A stretch of 64,000 bases of DNA. It comes from CAIWHR01 sp963717695 (GTDB taxonomy: Bacteria; Pseudomonadota; Gammaproteobacteria; Burkholderiales; Casimicrobiaceae). The stretch spans positions 1-64,000 of the forward strand of contig CAVQWR010000006.1 of NCBI GenBank assembly GCA_963717695.1. The letters are read 5' to 3'. Made by a program: the position numbers and the translations under genes. Every line of letters starts with the position of its first letter. Position 1 is the stretch's first letter. The notes under the pieces were generated by a model. The model searched no databases. It was not told where the DNA came from and saw only the letters and a program-made list of their open reading frames with translations. Of this stretch, positions 50,694 through 59,785 are shown piece after piece.

Positions 50694-50723
50694 GTGCTCC
50701 GAATCCTTGCTATTTTTCGAACG

Positions 50724-50808
50724 TGGTGCGAAAGGGGGGACTCGAACCCCCAAGGGCTGCCCCGCCGGCTCCTAAGGCCGGTGCGTCTACCAATTCCGCC
50801 ACTTTCGC
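50724..50808 (-). tRNA. tRNA-Leu (TAG)
   Basis: 85-base tRNA with a long variable arm: acceptor GCGAAAG/CTTTCGC, D-arm TGGCGGAATTGGTAGACGC, anticodon loop CTTAGGA (TAG), T-arm GGGGGTTCGAGTCCCCC, encoded CCA. Confidence 0.96.
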
Positions 50809-50830
50809 GGCCGCTTCCGCCAAACGCGAA

Positions 50831-50836
50831 AGTATA
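50831..50836 (-). promoter_or_regulatory. Candidate -10 box of tRNA-Leu
   Basis: Minus strand TATACT (five of six) placed so that transcription would start ~16 bases before the tRNA 5' end. The -35 at 17 bases is weak (TGGCGA). Confidence 0.45.
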
Positions 50837-50934
50837 GCGGAACTCGCCTTCCTTCGCCATCGCGAGGCGATGCGTCCCGGGTGGGTTTCCGCCGGGGAAA
50901 TGTGTTGCTTTCGGCGCCTGGCGCCGCGTTACGG

Positions 50935-51793
50935 ATGTCGGTCGCCCATTACGAGAACTTTCCCGGTCGCGTCGCTGCTGGTGCCAAGGCGGCTGCGGGC
51001 GAGCGGTCGTCGCGATCTATCGCTTCGCCCGCGCGGCGGACGACATCGCCGACGAAGGCGACGCGCCGCCGCCGCAGCGGCTGGCGGAGCTCGACGGCTT
51101 CGACCGCGCGCTCGATGCGATCGCCGCCGGCGCGATACCCGCCGATGCCGCCCTTCCCGGAGCTCGCCGCCGCCGTCGCCGCGCACCGGCTGCCGCTCGC
51201 GCCGATGCACGCGCTGCTCTCGGCGTTCCGCCAGGACGTCACGACGCAGCGCTATGCGGGCTTCGACGATCTCCTCGACTACTGCCGCCGCTCGGCGAAC
51301 CCGATCGGCCGGCTGCTGCTGCACCTCTACGGCGCCGACGACGCCGGACAACGAGCGCGCGCAGCGACGCGATCTGCACCGCGCTGCAGCTCGTCAACTT
51401 CTGGCAGGACGTCGCCTCCGACTGGCAGCGCGGCCGCGTCTACCTGCCGCAGGAAGACCTGCGCGCGCTTCGGCGTCGAGCGAGGCGCAGATCGGCGAGG
51501 GGCGCTGCGACGCCGCGTGGCGCGCGCTGATGGCCTTCGAGACCGGACGCGCGCGCGGGCTCTGCTCGAATCCGGACGCCCGCTCGACGCGCGCGCTGCC
51601 CTGGCGCCTCGCGCTCGAACTTGCCGGCGTGATCGCCGGCGGCCACCGGATCCTCGACGGCATCGACGCCGCGCACGGCGACGTGTTCCGGCACCGGCCG
51701 GCGCTGTCGCGCGGCGACTGGACGGCCGTCGCCTGCCGCGCGCTGTTTCCGGCGCGGCGGCATCTCGCCGCGGGCCACGGGGCCGCCGCATGA
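50935..51793 (+). CDS. hpnC: HpnC-type squalene pathway prenyltransferase (six or more frameshifts)
   Basis: In the HpnCDE route HpnD makes presqualene diphosphate and HpnC converts it to hydroxysqualene. Pieces in order: MSVAHYENFP, VASLLVPRRLR, VVAIYRFARAADDIADEGD (first Asp-rich motif), PPFPELAAAVAAHRLPL, DLLDYCRRSANPIGRLLLHL, LQLVNFWQDVASDWQRGRVY (second Asp-rich motif), FETGRARGLCSNP and LALELAGVIAGGHRILD. They lie in three frames; where resolved, each switch is repaired by removing one base. Corrected ~283 residues. A real pseudogene cannot be excluded, but hpnD shows the same error type and hpnE is intact. Confidence 0.8.
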
Positions 51794-52626
51794 CGCCGGA
51801 CGAATACTGCGCGCAGCGCGCCGCGCAAGAGCGGCTCGAGCTTCTACTACAGCTTCATGTTCCTGCCGCCGCCGCGGCGGCGCGCGATCACGGCGCTCTA
51901 CGCGTTCTGCCGCGAAGTCGACGACGTCGTCGACGAGACGAGCGATCCGGGCGTCGCCGCGCGCGAAGCTCGCGTGGTGGCGCACCGAGGTCAGCGCCGC
52001 GTTCGCCGGCACGCCGCAGCATCCGGTCGCGCAGGCGCTCGCGCCGGTCGTCCGCGCGTTCCCGCTGAAGGAGGCGGACCTGCAGACGGTCATCGACGGC
52101 ATGGCGATGGACCTCGAGCGCCATCGCTACCTCGACTTCGCCGAGCTGCTCCTCTATTGCGACCGCGTCGCCGGCGTCGTCGGCCTCATGTCGGCGGAGA
52201 TCTTCGGCTACGCGAATCCGGCGACGCGCGTCTACGCCCGCGATCTCGGCATCGCGTTCCAGCTCACCAACATCATCCGCGACGTCGGCGAGGATGCGCG
52301 CCGCGGCCGCATCTATCTTCCGCAGGACGAGCTCGCGCGCCACGGCGTCGCGGCGTCGGCGCTGCTGCGGCGCGAGGGCGGAGACGCGTTTCGCGCACTG
52401 ATGGCGGAACAGGTGGCGCGCGCGCGCGCCTGGTACACGCAGGCGCTCGACGCGCTGCCGGCCGAGGACCGCGCGGCGCAGCGGCCCGGGCTCATCATGG
52501 CGGCGATCTACGCCGCGCTTCTCGACGAGATCGAGCGCGACGGCTACGGCGTGCTCGAGACACCGGATCGCCCTCACGCCGCTGCGCAAGCTCTGGATCG
52601 CCTTCCGCACGTCGCGGCGGAGCTGA
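51790..52626 (+). CDS. hpnD: HpnD-type presqualene diphosphate synthase (three frameshifts)
   Basis: Condenses two farnesyl diphosphates. Seen: MTPDEYCAQRAAQ, SFYYSFMFLPPPRRRAITAL, YAFCREVDDVVDE (first Asp-rich motif), VIDGMAMDLERHRYLDFAEL, FQLTNIIRDVGEDARRGRIY (second motif) and a tail LTPLRKLWIAFRTSRRS ending at the TGA 52624-52626. Switches near 51840, 51968 and 52565 each need one base removed. The ATG overlaps the hpnC stop (ATGA). Corrected ~278 residues. Confidence 0.84.
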
Positions 52627-52632
52627 ACGCGC

Positions 52633-54000
52633 GTGAGCGAGGGCGCGCCCGCGCATGTCGTCGTCGTCGGAGGCGGCTGGTCCGGCTGCGCGGCGGCGGT
52701 CACGCTCGCGCGCGCCGGCGCCACCGTCACGCTGCTCGAGCAGGCGCGCGTGCTCGGCGGCCGCGCACGACGTGTCACGCAGGACGGCGCCGCCCTCGAC
52801 AATGGGCAGCATCTCCTCGTCGGCGCAAACCGCCAGACGCTCGACCTCGTCGCCGAGGTGCACGGTCAGCGAACTGCCGACGCGCTGTTCACGCGCATTC
52901 CGCTGACGCTTCGCCCCTTCGGCGACGCGCCGACCGGCACCGTCGCGCTGTCCGCGTGGCCGCTGCCCGCTCCCTTTCACCTGGCCGGTGCAATGCTTGG
53001 CGCGCGCGGACTCACGTGGCGCGAGCGCGTCGCGCTGCTCACCGGGTTCCGCCGGCTCGAGCGGGAAGGCTTTCGCGTTCCCAGAAGCATGACGGTCAGC
53101 CAGTGCTTTGCCGGCACGCCGTTGCACGCCATGGAGGCCGTGTGGGAGCCGCTTTGCATCGCCGCGCTCAATACGCCGCCCGAAGCGGCATCGGCGCAGC
53201 ATTTCGTCAACGTGCTGCGCGAGACGTTCGCCGGCAGCGCCCGTGCCTCCGACATGCTCGTGCCGGCAGCCGATCTCAGTGCGCTCTTTCCGGACGCGGC
53301 GGCGCGTTTCGTCGGCACGCACGGCGGCAGCGTCCGGACCGGGGTCGTCGTGCGCGGCATCGCGCGCGCCGGCGAGCGGATCGAGGTATCGACAGGAGCA
53401 GGCGCGGAAGCCTTCGACGCGGCGATCGTCGCCGTTGGCCCGCATCAGCTGGCGACAATGCTGGGCGCGGCGGCGGACGATCCTGCGTGGCGCGCCCCGC
53501 TCGCCGCGGTATCCGCCTTTGCCTACGAATCGATCACGACGGTCTATCTCGGACATGCGAAGCCGCTGCAGATGCCGTTGCCGGTGATGCGCCTCGACGA
53601 CGCGCCCGGCCAATGGATCTTCGATCGCAATGCCGCGGCGCGCACCGCGTTGCCCGGTGGCGCCCGCGGCCTCGTCGCCGTCGTGATCAGCACGAGCGGC
53701 CCGCACGACGCGCTCGACCAGGCAACGCTCGTGAGCGAGGTCGACGCTCAGCTGCAGCGCCGGCACCGCAGCCTTGCGCCGCTCGCCTGGTCACGCGTCA
53801 TCGCCGAGCGTCGCGCCACCTACGCTTGCACGCCCGAGCTCGCGCGACCCGTGGCGGGACGCGTCGACCACGGCATCTATCTCGCGGGGGACTACACCGA
53901 TCCGGATTTTCCGGCGACGCTGGAGGCAGCGACGCGCAGCGGCGTGCGGGCGGCCGGCGCGCTGCTCCACGACCTCGTCCGTCCGGGCGCCGCGCACTGA
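52633..54000 (+). CDS. hpnE: HpnE squalene-associated FAD-dependent oxidoreductase
   Basis: Flavoprotein that reduces hydroxysqualene to squalene in the HpnCDE route. 455 residues, intact: FAD dinucleotide-binding VVVVGGGWSGCAAAVTLARA, LLEQARVLGGRARRV, DNGQHLLVGANRQT, WEPLCIAALNTPPEAASAQ, ADLSALFPDAAARF and the C-terminal GIYLAGDYTDPDFPATLEAA. GTG start at 52633, 6 bp after hpnD. No hopene cyclase is in the window. Confidence 0.92.
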   Translation: MSEGAPAHVVVVGGGWSGCAAAVTLARAGATVTLLEQARVLGGRARRVTQDGAALDNGQHLLVGANRQTLDLVAEVHGQRTADALFTRIPLTLRPFGDAPTGTVALSAWPLPAPFHLAGAMLGARGLTWRERVALLTGFRRLEREGFRVPRSMTVSQCFAGTPLHAMEAVWEPLCIAALNTPPEAASAQHFVNVLRETFAGSARASDMLVPAADLSALFPDAAARFVGTHGGSVRTGVVVRGIARAGERIEVSTGAGAEAFDAAIVAVGPHQLATMLGAAADDPAWRAPLAAVSAFAYESITTVYLGHAKPLQMPLPVMRLDDAPGQWIFDRNAAARTALPGGARGLVAVVISTSGPHDALDQATLVSEVDAQLQRRHRSLAPLAWSRVIAERRATYACTPELARPVAGRVDHGIYLAGDYTDPDFPATLEAATRSGVRAAGALLHDLVRPGAAH

Positions 54001-54130
54001 CGCGAAGGATGCGGGGCGCGTGCGGCATCACGTCGCAGCCGCCCTCAGGTATGTCGCTTGCGCCGCGTCAATTCGCGACTCGCCGATCGGCGTAACGTGA
54101 ATGCGTTGCGTCGCGCGTGCGAGGAATCGA

Positions 54131-54814
54131 ATGCAAACCCTTTGTCTGTTCGGCCTCCTGCTCCTGCTCGGCGTGGTTTCCGGCGCGGGCGACGCGCGGG
54201 CCGACACAGGTTGCGTGCCGGAGGTCTCCACCGCAGCCGCGGCGAGCCCCTATCTGCCCGCGACGGTGCCGTTCGCGATGCCGCGCTCCGAGGTCGATCC
54301 CGCAGCGCTCCCCGCGAACAAGCGCACGCAGTCGGGGCTCTATCTCAGCGCTGCCGAGGCCGGCATCCTGCTCGACGCCATCGGCGACCGCGTGCTCTTC
54401 ATCGACGTGCGCACGCGTGGCGAGCTGATCTTCAACGGGATGCCGAGCACGGTCGATGCGCACGTCCCGTTCCTGCTCGACCCGCTCGACGTTCGCTGGG
54501 ACGAGGCGAAAGGCGCCTACCAGCTCGAGCGCAATCCCGATTTCGTCGCGGCGGTCGACCGGCGGCTCGCGCAGAAGTCGCTGTCGCACGACGCCATCGT
54601 CGTCGTGATCTGCCAGGGAGGCATTCGCGCCGCCGCGGCAGCCGACGCCCTCGCGCAGGCCGGCTATCGTCAGGCGTACGCGGTCGTCGACGGCTTCGAG
54701 GGCGATCCCGCGCCGGACGGCCCGAGGAAAGGGCAGCGTGTCGTCAACGGCTGGCGCAACGCCGGCCTGCCGTGGACCACGAAGCTCGACCACGCCAGGA
54801 TGTACGGGCAGTAG
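54131..54814 (+). CDS. Exported rhodanese-domain protein
   Basis: 227 residues. A signal peptide (LCLFGLLLLLGVVSGAGDARA) is followed by a rhodanese fold with VLFIDVRTRGELIFNGMP and the active-site loop VVVICQGGIRAAAAADAL (Cys plus Arg). It probably handles sulfane sulfur or a thiosulfate-like donor in the periplasm; no partner is adjacent. Start at 54131 follows GAGG; an ATG at 54101 adds ten residues before the signal. Confidence 0.8.
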   Translation: MQTLCLFGLLLLLGVVSGAGDARADTGCVPEVSTAAAASPYLPATVPFAMPRSEVDPAALPANKRTQSGLYLSAAEAGILLDAIGDRVLFIDVRTRGELIFNGMPSTVDAHVPFLLDPLDVRWDEAKGAYQLERNPDFVAAVDRRLAQKSLSHDAIVVVICQGGIRAAAAADALAQAGYRQAYAVVDGFEGDPAPDGPRKGQRVVNGWRNAGLPWTTKLDHARMYGQ

Positions 54815-54836
54815 CGGGGCAGCGTCGGCCGACGCG

Positions 54837-55310
54837 TCAGGTCCGCCGCGACGCCCGGGCGGTGCCGGTGCGGTCGCGCATCAACCGCTGCTGCTCGCGG
54901 GCCCATTCGCGCTCCTTCACGGTGGCCCGCTTGTCGAACTGCTTCTTGCCCTTCGCAAGGCCCATGTCGAGCTTGATGCGCCCCTTGGTGTAGTGCAGGT
55001 TGAGCGGCACCATCGTGTAGCCGGCGCGCTCCACCTGGCCGATCAGCCGATTGATCTCGCTCCTGTGCAGCAGGAGCCGGCGCGTGCGAGTCGGATCGGC
55101 GTGCACGTGCGTCGACGCGGTCGCGAGCGGCGTGATGTGCGCGCCGATCAGCATGATCTCGCCGTTCTTCACGATCACGTAGGCTTCCTTGAGCTGCGCA
55201 CGCCCCGCGCGGATCGCCTTCACTTCCCACCCTTCGAGCGCGAGTCCGGCCTCGAATCGCTCCTCGATGAAATAGTCGTGATAGGCTTTTCGGTTATCGA
55301 CGATGCTCAT
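54837..55310 (-). CDS. smpB: SsrA-binding protein
   Basis: Delivers tmRNA to stalled ribosomes. 157 residues: NRKAYHDYFIEERFEAGLAL, GWEVKAIRAGRAQLKEAYV, TRTRRLLLHRSEINRL and LHYTKGRIKLDMGLAKGKK. Start at 55310 fits the family; upstream ATG at 55322 adds four residues. Divergent from ratA. Confidence 0.96.
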   Translation of the reverse strand: MSIVDNRKAYHDYFIEERFEAGLALEGWEVKAIRAGRAQLKEAYVIVKNGEIMLIGAHITPLATASTHVHADPTRTRRLLLHRSEINRLIGQVERAGYTMVPLNLHYTKGRIKLDMGLAKGKKQFDKRATVKEREWAREQQRLMRDRTGTARASRRT

Positions 55311-55384
55311 GCGCCACTCCATGGCCGGCCGCGGGAACGCCTGCGCGATGCCGGTGACGGGTGCCGAATCTTACCAATCCCCAT

Positions 55385-55825
55385 ATGCAGCGCGTGAAAA
55401 AGTCGGTGCTGGTCCCCTACTCCGCCGCGGCCATGTTCGATCTCGTCGACCGCGTGGAGGACTATCCGCGATTTCTGCCGTGGTGCGGCGGCGCCCGCGT
55501 GTTCGATGCGCACGACGGCGGCAAGACCGCGCGGCTCGACATCGACTACCACGGCGTCCGCGCGCATTTCACGACCGAGAACATGAACCGGCGGCCCGAG
55601 TCGATCGTCGTCACGCTGAAGGACGGTCCGTTTCGCCACCTGCACGGCGAATGGCGCTTCATCGCCCTCGCGCCCGATGCCTGCAAGATCGAATTCGATC
55701 TCGCCTACGAGTTCGCGACGCACTTTCTCGAACGCATCGTGGGACCGGTATTCAGCCACATCGCCGACAGCTTCATCGACGCGTTCGTCCGTCGCGCCGA
55801 GGCGTCCCAGCGGAGCCTGGCGTGA
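55385..55825 (+). CDS. ratA: RatA/COQ10-like START-domain protein
   Basis: 146 residues: VKKSVLVPYSAAAMFDLVDR, VEDYPRFLPWCGGARV, GEWRFIALAPDACKIEFDL and IADSFIDAFVRRAEA. Family members bind ubiquinone; E. coli RatA was also reported to bind the 50S subunit. I use MQRVKKS at 55385. GTG of the next gene overlaps its stop. Confidence 0.9.
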   Translation: MQRVKKSVLVPYSAAAMFDLVDRVEDYPRFLPWCGGARVFDAHDGGKTARLDIDYHGVRAHFTTENMNRRPESIVVTLKDGPFRHLHGEWRFIALAPDACKIEFDLAYEFATHFLERIVGPVFSHIADSFIDAFVRRAEASQRSLA

Positions 55826-56133
55826 AGGTCGAGGTGGTCTACGCGACTGCCGACGCACAGGACTGCGTCGCGCTCGAGCTGCCGGAGAACGCGACCGCCG
55901 GGGATGCGCTCCGCCAGTCCGGTCTCGTCGCCGCATGGAAGCTCGACGCGGCCGGCCTCGTGATCGCGCTGCACGGGCGCGTCGTCGCGGCCGATGCGCG
56001 TCTCGCCGACGGAGATCGCGTCGAGCTGCTGCGGCCGCTGTCGGTCGATCCGAAGGATGTCCGCCGCCGCCGGGCGGCGCTCCGCTCGCGCAGGAAGGCG
56101 GACCCTTCCGGTTCCCCTACGGCGAATCGTTGA
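55822..56133 (+). CDS. rnfH: RnfH/RatB-family ubiquitin-like protein
   Basis: 103 residues: MKVEVVYATADAQDCVALEL, AGDALRQSGLV and DGDRVELLRPLSVDPKDVRR with a basic tail, as in RnfH. The GTG at 55822 overlaps the ratA stop (GTGA). The ratA-rnfH pair beside smpB is conserved. Function unknown. Confidence 0.88.
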   Translation: MKVEVVYATADAQDCVALELPENATAGDALRQSGLVAAWKLDAAGLVIALHGRVVAADARLADGDRVELLRPLSVDPKDVRRRRAALRSRRKADPSGSPTANR

Positions 56134-56161
56134 AACGCCCCGGTTTGCCGCCGGAGGCCAT

Positions 56162-56809
56162 ATGAAGGACAATACGCCGATGCGAATCTGCAAAATGCCC
56201 CTTTTTGGTGCGGCGGTCGCTTTGGTGGCCGCGGCAGCGCTTGCGGGAAGCCCGCTCGCCCGCGCCGATGATGCCGTGCCGTCGCCTCCGACCGTGTCGT
56301 CGTCCGTCGTCTCCGGTGCCACGAACGCGGCTACCGGCGCCTGGCAGGCCGCGCAGGGCCTGACCGCCCGGGCGCTCGACCTCCTCGGCATCCGCTACAA
56401 ATGGGGCGGCACGACCCCACAGACCGGGCTCGACTGCAGCGGCCTCGTCCAATTCGTGTTCCAGGAAGTCACGGGCGTCACGCTGCCGCGTTCGGCGCGC
56501 GAGCTTGCACGCATCGGCGACAAGGTCGCCCTCTCCGATCTCAAGCCCGGCGACCTCGTGTTCTTCAACACGCGGCGCTTCGCGTACTCGCACGTCGGCA
56601 TCTACCTCGGCGACAACCGGTTCATTCACGCGCCGCGGCGCGGCCGTGAAGTCGAGGTCGCGACCATCGACGGCGCTTACTGGGCGCGTCACTTCGACGG
56701 CGCGCGCCGGCTGATGGGCGTGCTGCCCGGCATGATCCCGTCGATCGTGTCCACGGCGAATGCGGCGCCGCTCGCCGAGTCCGGCGTCGCCGTCGACGAC
56801 GCGGAGTAA
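56162..56809 (+). CDS. Exported NlpC/P60 peptidoglycan endopeptidase
   Basis: 215 residues. A signal peptide (VALVAAAALAGSPLARA) precedes an NlpC/P60 domain with the catalytic Cys in GLDCSGLVQFVFQEV, His in YSHVGIYLGDNRFIHAP and IRYKWGGTTPQTG. It cuts peptide stems in the periplasm. GGAGG lies before the ATG at 56162. Confidence 0.92.
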   Translation: MKDNTPMRICKMPLFGAAVALVAAAALAGSPLARADDAVPSPPTVSSSVVSGATNAATGAWQAAQGLTARALDLLGIRYKWGGTTPQTGLDCSGLVQFVFQEVTGVTLPRSARELARIGDKVALSDLKPGDLVFFNTRRFAYSHVGIYLGDNRFIHAPRRGREVEVATIDGAYWARHFDGARRLMGVLPGMIPSIVSTANAAPLAESGVAVDDAE

Positions 56810-56824
56810 TCGCCGCGCCGGCTG

Positions 56825-57490
56825 TCAGTCGCGCGCCCCGGCGCGCCGCAGCTGCTCCGTCATTGCCTTGTCGTTGCCGCGCGCAGCCCACGCCAGCGCG
56901 CTCGCGCCATTCTCGTTGCGACGGTTGACGTCGGCGCCTTTGGCGATCAGCAGCTCCACCGTGCTGGAACGACCCTCGCGCACCGCCATCATCAGCGCCG
57001 TCGTGCCGTTGGGCGACGCCGCGTTGATGTTCGCTCCCTCGGCCAGGAGATAACGCACGACGTCGTCGTGGCCGCCGGTCGCCGCGTATATCAGCGCCGT
57101 CCAGCCGGGCCCATCTATCGTCGCGCCCGCGCTGCGCAGCTTCTTCACGATGTCGAGCCGACCGGTGAGCGCGGCCGCCATCAGCGCGGTGTCGCCGAAC
57201 CGGTTGGCGGCATTAACCTGCGCGTGCGCCGCGAGCAGCACGTCGACCGACGCGACGCTGCCGGCGCGCGCCGCGACCACGAGAGCGGGATCGCCGTTCG
57301 GACCCATGCTGTCGGGGCTGACCCCGCGTGCGAGCAGCTTCCGTATCTCGGCGACGCGATCGTTCTCGGCGGCGATCGCGAGGTCCTCACCCGGAGACTG
57401 GGCGTGGACGCCGGCCGCGGCCAGCAACGACAGCGCGATCAGCAGGTGGCGCAGAAAACGACGGGGGCCGGACGAAGGACGAGGGATCAT
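56825..57490 (-). CDS. Exported ankyrin-repeat protein
   Basis: 221 residues: signal peptide (LLIALSLLAAAGVHAQ) then about five to six ankyrin repeats (GDPALVVAARAGSVASVDVL; GDTALMAAALTGRLDIVKKL; GWTALIYAATGGHDDVVRYL; GTTALMMAVREGRSSTVELL). Partner unknown. ATG overlaps the tatD stop (ATGA), so it is translationally coupled to tatD. Confidence 0.88.
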   Translation of the reverse strand: MIPRPSSGPRRFLRHLLIALSLLAAAGVHAQSPGEDLAIAAENDRVAEIRKLLARGVSPDSMGPNGDPALVVAARAGSVASVDVLLAAHAQVNAANRFGDTALMAAALTGRLDIVKKLRSAGATIDGPGWTALIYAATGGHDDVVRYLLAEGANINAASPNGTTALMMAVREGRSSTVELLIAKGADVNRRNENGASALAWAARGNDKAMTEQLRRAGARD

Positions 57491-58269
57491 GAGGGGGTGG
57501 CCACGGAATCGATATTGAACAGCCGGAAGAAGTTGGCGGACGTCGCCGCGGCAACCTCGGCGATGGAAATCCCGCGCAGGGCCGCGATTTCCGCGGCGAC
57601 GAACGAAACGTACGCGGGCTCGTTGCGCGCACCGCGATGCGGCACCGGCGCGAGATAGGGCGAGTCAGTCTCGATCAGCATCCGCTCCAGCGGGACCATG
57701 CGGGCCACTTCCTTCAGCGCCTTGGCGTTCTTGAAGGTCACGATGCCCGAGAACGAAATGTGGAAGCCGAGATCGAGCGCCGCCCGCGCGACCTCGGCCG
57801 TCTCGGTGAAGCAGTGCATCACGCCGCCGGCGTCGCCCGCGCCCTCGTCGCGCATGATGCGAAGCGTGTCGTCCGCAGCGGCGCGAGTGTGGATCACGAG
57901 CGGCTTCCCTGCGCTGCGCGCCGCGCGGATATGCGTGCGAAAGCGCTGCCGCTGCCACTCGAGGTCGCCCTCCTGCCGGTAGTAGTCGAGACCGGTTTCG
58001 CCGATGGCGACGATCTTCGGCAGCGCGGCCCGCGATTCGAGATCCTCCTGCGTGGGTTCCGGCGTGTCGGGGTAATCCGGATGGACTCCGACGGTCGCGT
58101 ACAGATGCGGATGCTGCAATGCGAGCGCATGTACCGCCGGCCAGTCCGGCAGATTGACCGATATGCAGAGCGCATGCGTGACCTGCGCGCTCGCCATTGC
58201 CGCGAGGACCGCGGCGAGGTCAGCCGCGAGATCCGGAAAATCGAGATGGCAATGCGAATCGACGAACAT
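57487..58269 (-). CDS. tatD: TatD-family metal-dependent DNase
   Basis: 260 residues: MFVDSHCHLDFPDL (metal His pair), VGVHPDYPDT, IGETGLDYYR, PLVIHTRAAADDTL, GVMHCFTETAEVA and LIETDSPYLAPVPHRG. Usual neighbour of pilZ and holB. Confidence 0.93.
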   Translation of the reverse strand: MFVDSHCHLDFPDLAADLAAVLAAMASAQVTHALCISVNLPDWPAVHALALQHPHLYATVGVHPDYPDTPEPTQEDLESRAALPKIVAIGETGLDYYRQEGDLEWQRQRFRTHIRAARSAGKPLVIHTRAAADDTLRIMRDEGAGDAGGVMHCFTETAEVARAALDLGFHISFSGIVTFKNAKALKEVARMVPLERMLIETDSPYLAPVPHRGARNEPAYVSFVAAEIAALRGISIAEVAAATSANFFRLFNIDSVATPS

Positions 58270-58350
58270 CCAGCGGATCCGGGAATGGTCTTGCGGAGCG
58301 CGCGCAGCACTTTCGCGCGCGGGTGTCGCGACGGGCGCGCGCGACCGTCG

Positions 58351-58731
58351 CTACATCGTGTGCGTGGGCCGGGCCGAGGCGAGCGTCTCGCCGAGGATCT
58401 TCTCGATGGTCGCCCGCGCCGCGGCACCGGTCTCGTCCTGCGTGAACTCGACGCCGATGCCCTGCGTGCGGCTGCCCTGGACCCCTTCCGGCGTGATCCA
58501 GACGACCTTGCCCTGCACGGCGATGCGGTTCGGATCGTCCATCAGCGACAGCAGCATGAATACCTCGTCGCCGAGCTGGTACTGGCGCGACGTCGGGATG
58601 AAGATTCCGCCGCCGCGCAGAAACGGCATGTATGCGGCGTAGAGTGCGGCGCGCTCGCGGATGTTGAGCGACAGCACGCCCGGACGCGCGCCGGTGTCCT
58701 TGAGCGGTGCGGTCGTCTTGGGATCGGCCAT
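58351..58731 (-). CDS. pilZ: PilZ-domain protein (type IV pilus PilZ)
   Basis: 126 residues: GVLSLNIRERAALYAAYMPF, GGIFIPTSRQYQLGDEVFML, GKVVWITPEGVQGSRTQGIG. It is the short PilZ type linked to type IV pili; the c-di-GMP-binding RxxxR is not evident, as is usual for this type. It starts 4 bp after holB. Confidence 0.92.
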   Translation of the reverse strand: MADPKTTAPLKDTGARPGVLSLNIRERAALYAAYMPFLRGGGIFIPTSRQYQLGDEVFMLLSLMDDPNRIAVQGKVVWITPEGVQGSRTQGIGVEFTQDETGAAARATIEKILGETLASARPTHTM

Positions 58732-58735
58732 GGCG

Positions 58736-59785
58736 TTATCGGAACAATGCCTTGTAGTCGAGCAGCAGCGCCTCGGCGACGAGGCGCGGTGTCAGCGGGT
58801 GCGCGAGGAGCGCGCGTTGCCGCAACAGCGATCGATGATAGCGAAACAAGCCGATCGGCGCCACCCGCGGCGCGAGCGCCGCGAGCTTCGCCGCGCATTC
58901 CGGGTTGCGCCGTGCGGTGCCTCCGGCGCCGACGCGCGCGAGATCCGCCGTCCACGCGAGCATCCAGTCGAGGGCCAGCGCAAGGCGCGGCTTGCGCAGG
59001 TCCTTGCCCGCGGATTCGATGCGCTGCGCGAGGGCGATGACCGGCAGCCGCGCCGGATCGGAGAGCGCGTCCTGCCATGCGCGCCGCTCGGCCTGCGTAG
59101 CGGCATCCGCGTGCGTGAGCGCGAGGAGTGGCGCCCCACCCGCCTGCGCGAGCGCCGCCTTGGGATCGGAGACACCTTGTGCGTTCAGCCATGCGAGCGC
59201 CTGCGCCTCCGGCGGCAGCGGCACCGGAAAGCGGCGGCAGCGCGAGACGATCGTCGCAGGCAATCGCCCCGGCTGATCGGAGACCAGGATTACATACGTG
59301 CCCGGCGGCGGCTCCTCGAGCGTCTTCAGAAGCGCATTGGCCGCGGCGGGGTGCATCCGCTCGGCGGGTGCGATCACCGCGACCTTGGCACGCTGCCGAT
59401 GTGCGGACAGGAGCACAAAGTCGATCAGCGCACGCACGCGGTCGACCGCGATGGTGTCGACCGACGACCATTCGCCCGATGCCTCGTCGAAGGTCGACAG
59501 CTCGAGCCGGAGGAGATCCGGGTGCTGGCCGGCGATCGCATAGCGGCAGCCGGGACAGGCTCCGCACGGCGCGCCGTTTGGCTGCGGCGTTTCGCACAGC
59601 AGTGCCTGCGCGAAATGAAGCGCCAGCGCGTGCTTGCCGACGCCGCGCGGTCCGGCGATCAGCAGGGCGTGCGGCCAGCTTGCACGTCCGGCGAGCGCCC
59701 CGTTGGCAACGTCCTCGAGCCAAGGCGGCAATGCGGGCCACGGCAGCGCCGGTGCAACCGCTTCGTCCGGCACGGGCGTCGTCAT
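58736..59785 (-). CDS. holB: DNA polymerase III subunit delta'
   Basis: Clamp-loader subunit. 349 residues: WPHALLIAGPRGVGKHALAL (P-loop), zinc site CGACPGCRYAIAGQHPDLL, AERMHPAAANALLKTLEEPP and TIVSRCRRFPVPLP. ATG at 59785 overlaps the tmk stop (ATGA). Confidence 0.92.
   Translation of the reverse strand: MTTPVPDEAVAPALPWPALPPWLEDVANGALAGRASWPHALLIAGPRGVGKHALALHFAQALLCETPQPNGAPCGACPGCRYAIAGQHPDLLRLELSTFDEASGEWSSVDTIAVDRVRALIDFVLLSAHRQRAKVAVIAPAERMHPAAANALLKTLEEPPPGTYVILVSDQPGRLPATIVSRCRRFPVPLPPEAQALAWLNAQGVSDPKAALAQAGGAPLLALTHADAATQAERRAWQDALSDPARLPVIALAQRIESAGKDLRKPRLALALDWMLAWTADLARVGAGGTARRNPECAAKLAALAPRVAPIGLFRYHRSLLRQRALLAHPLTPRLVAEALLLDYKALFR

Noticed and set aside
48603..52626. Programmed frameshifting in clpP, tig or hpn genes
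   Set aside because: There are too many switches per gene, at unrelated sequences and without slippery heptamers or a common context; random consensus errors explain them better.
50935..52626. hpnC and hpnD as decayed pseudogenes
   Set aside because: All motifs survive and each resolved switch is a single base; neighbouring hpnE is intact. Not excluded, only less likely.
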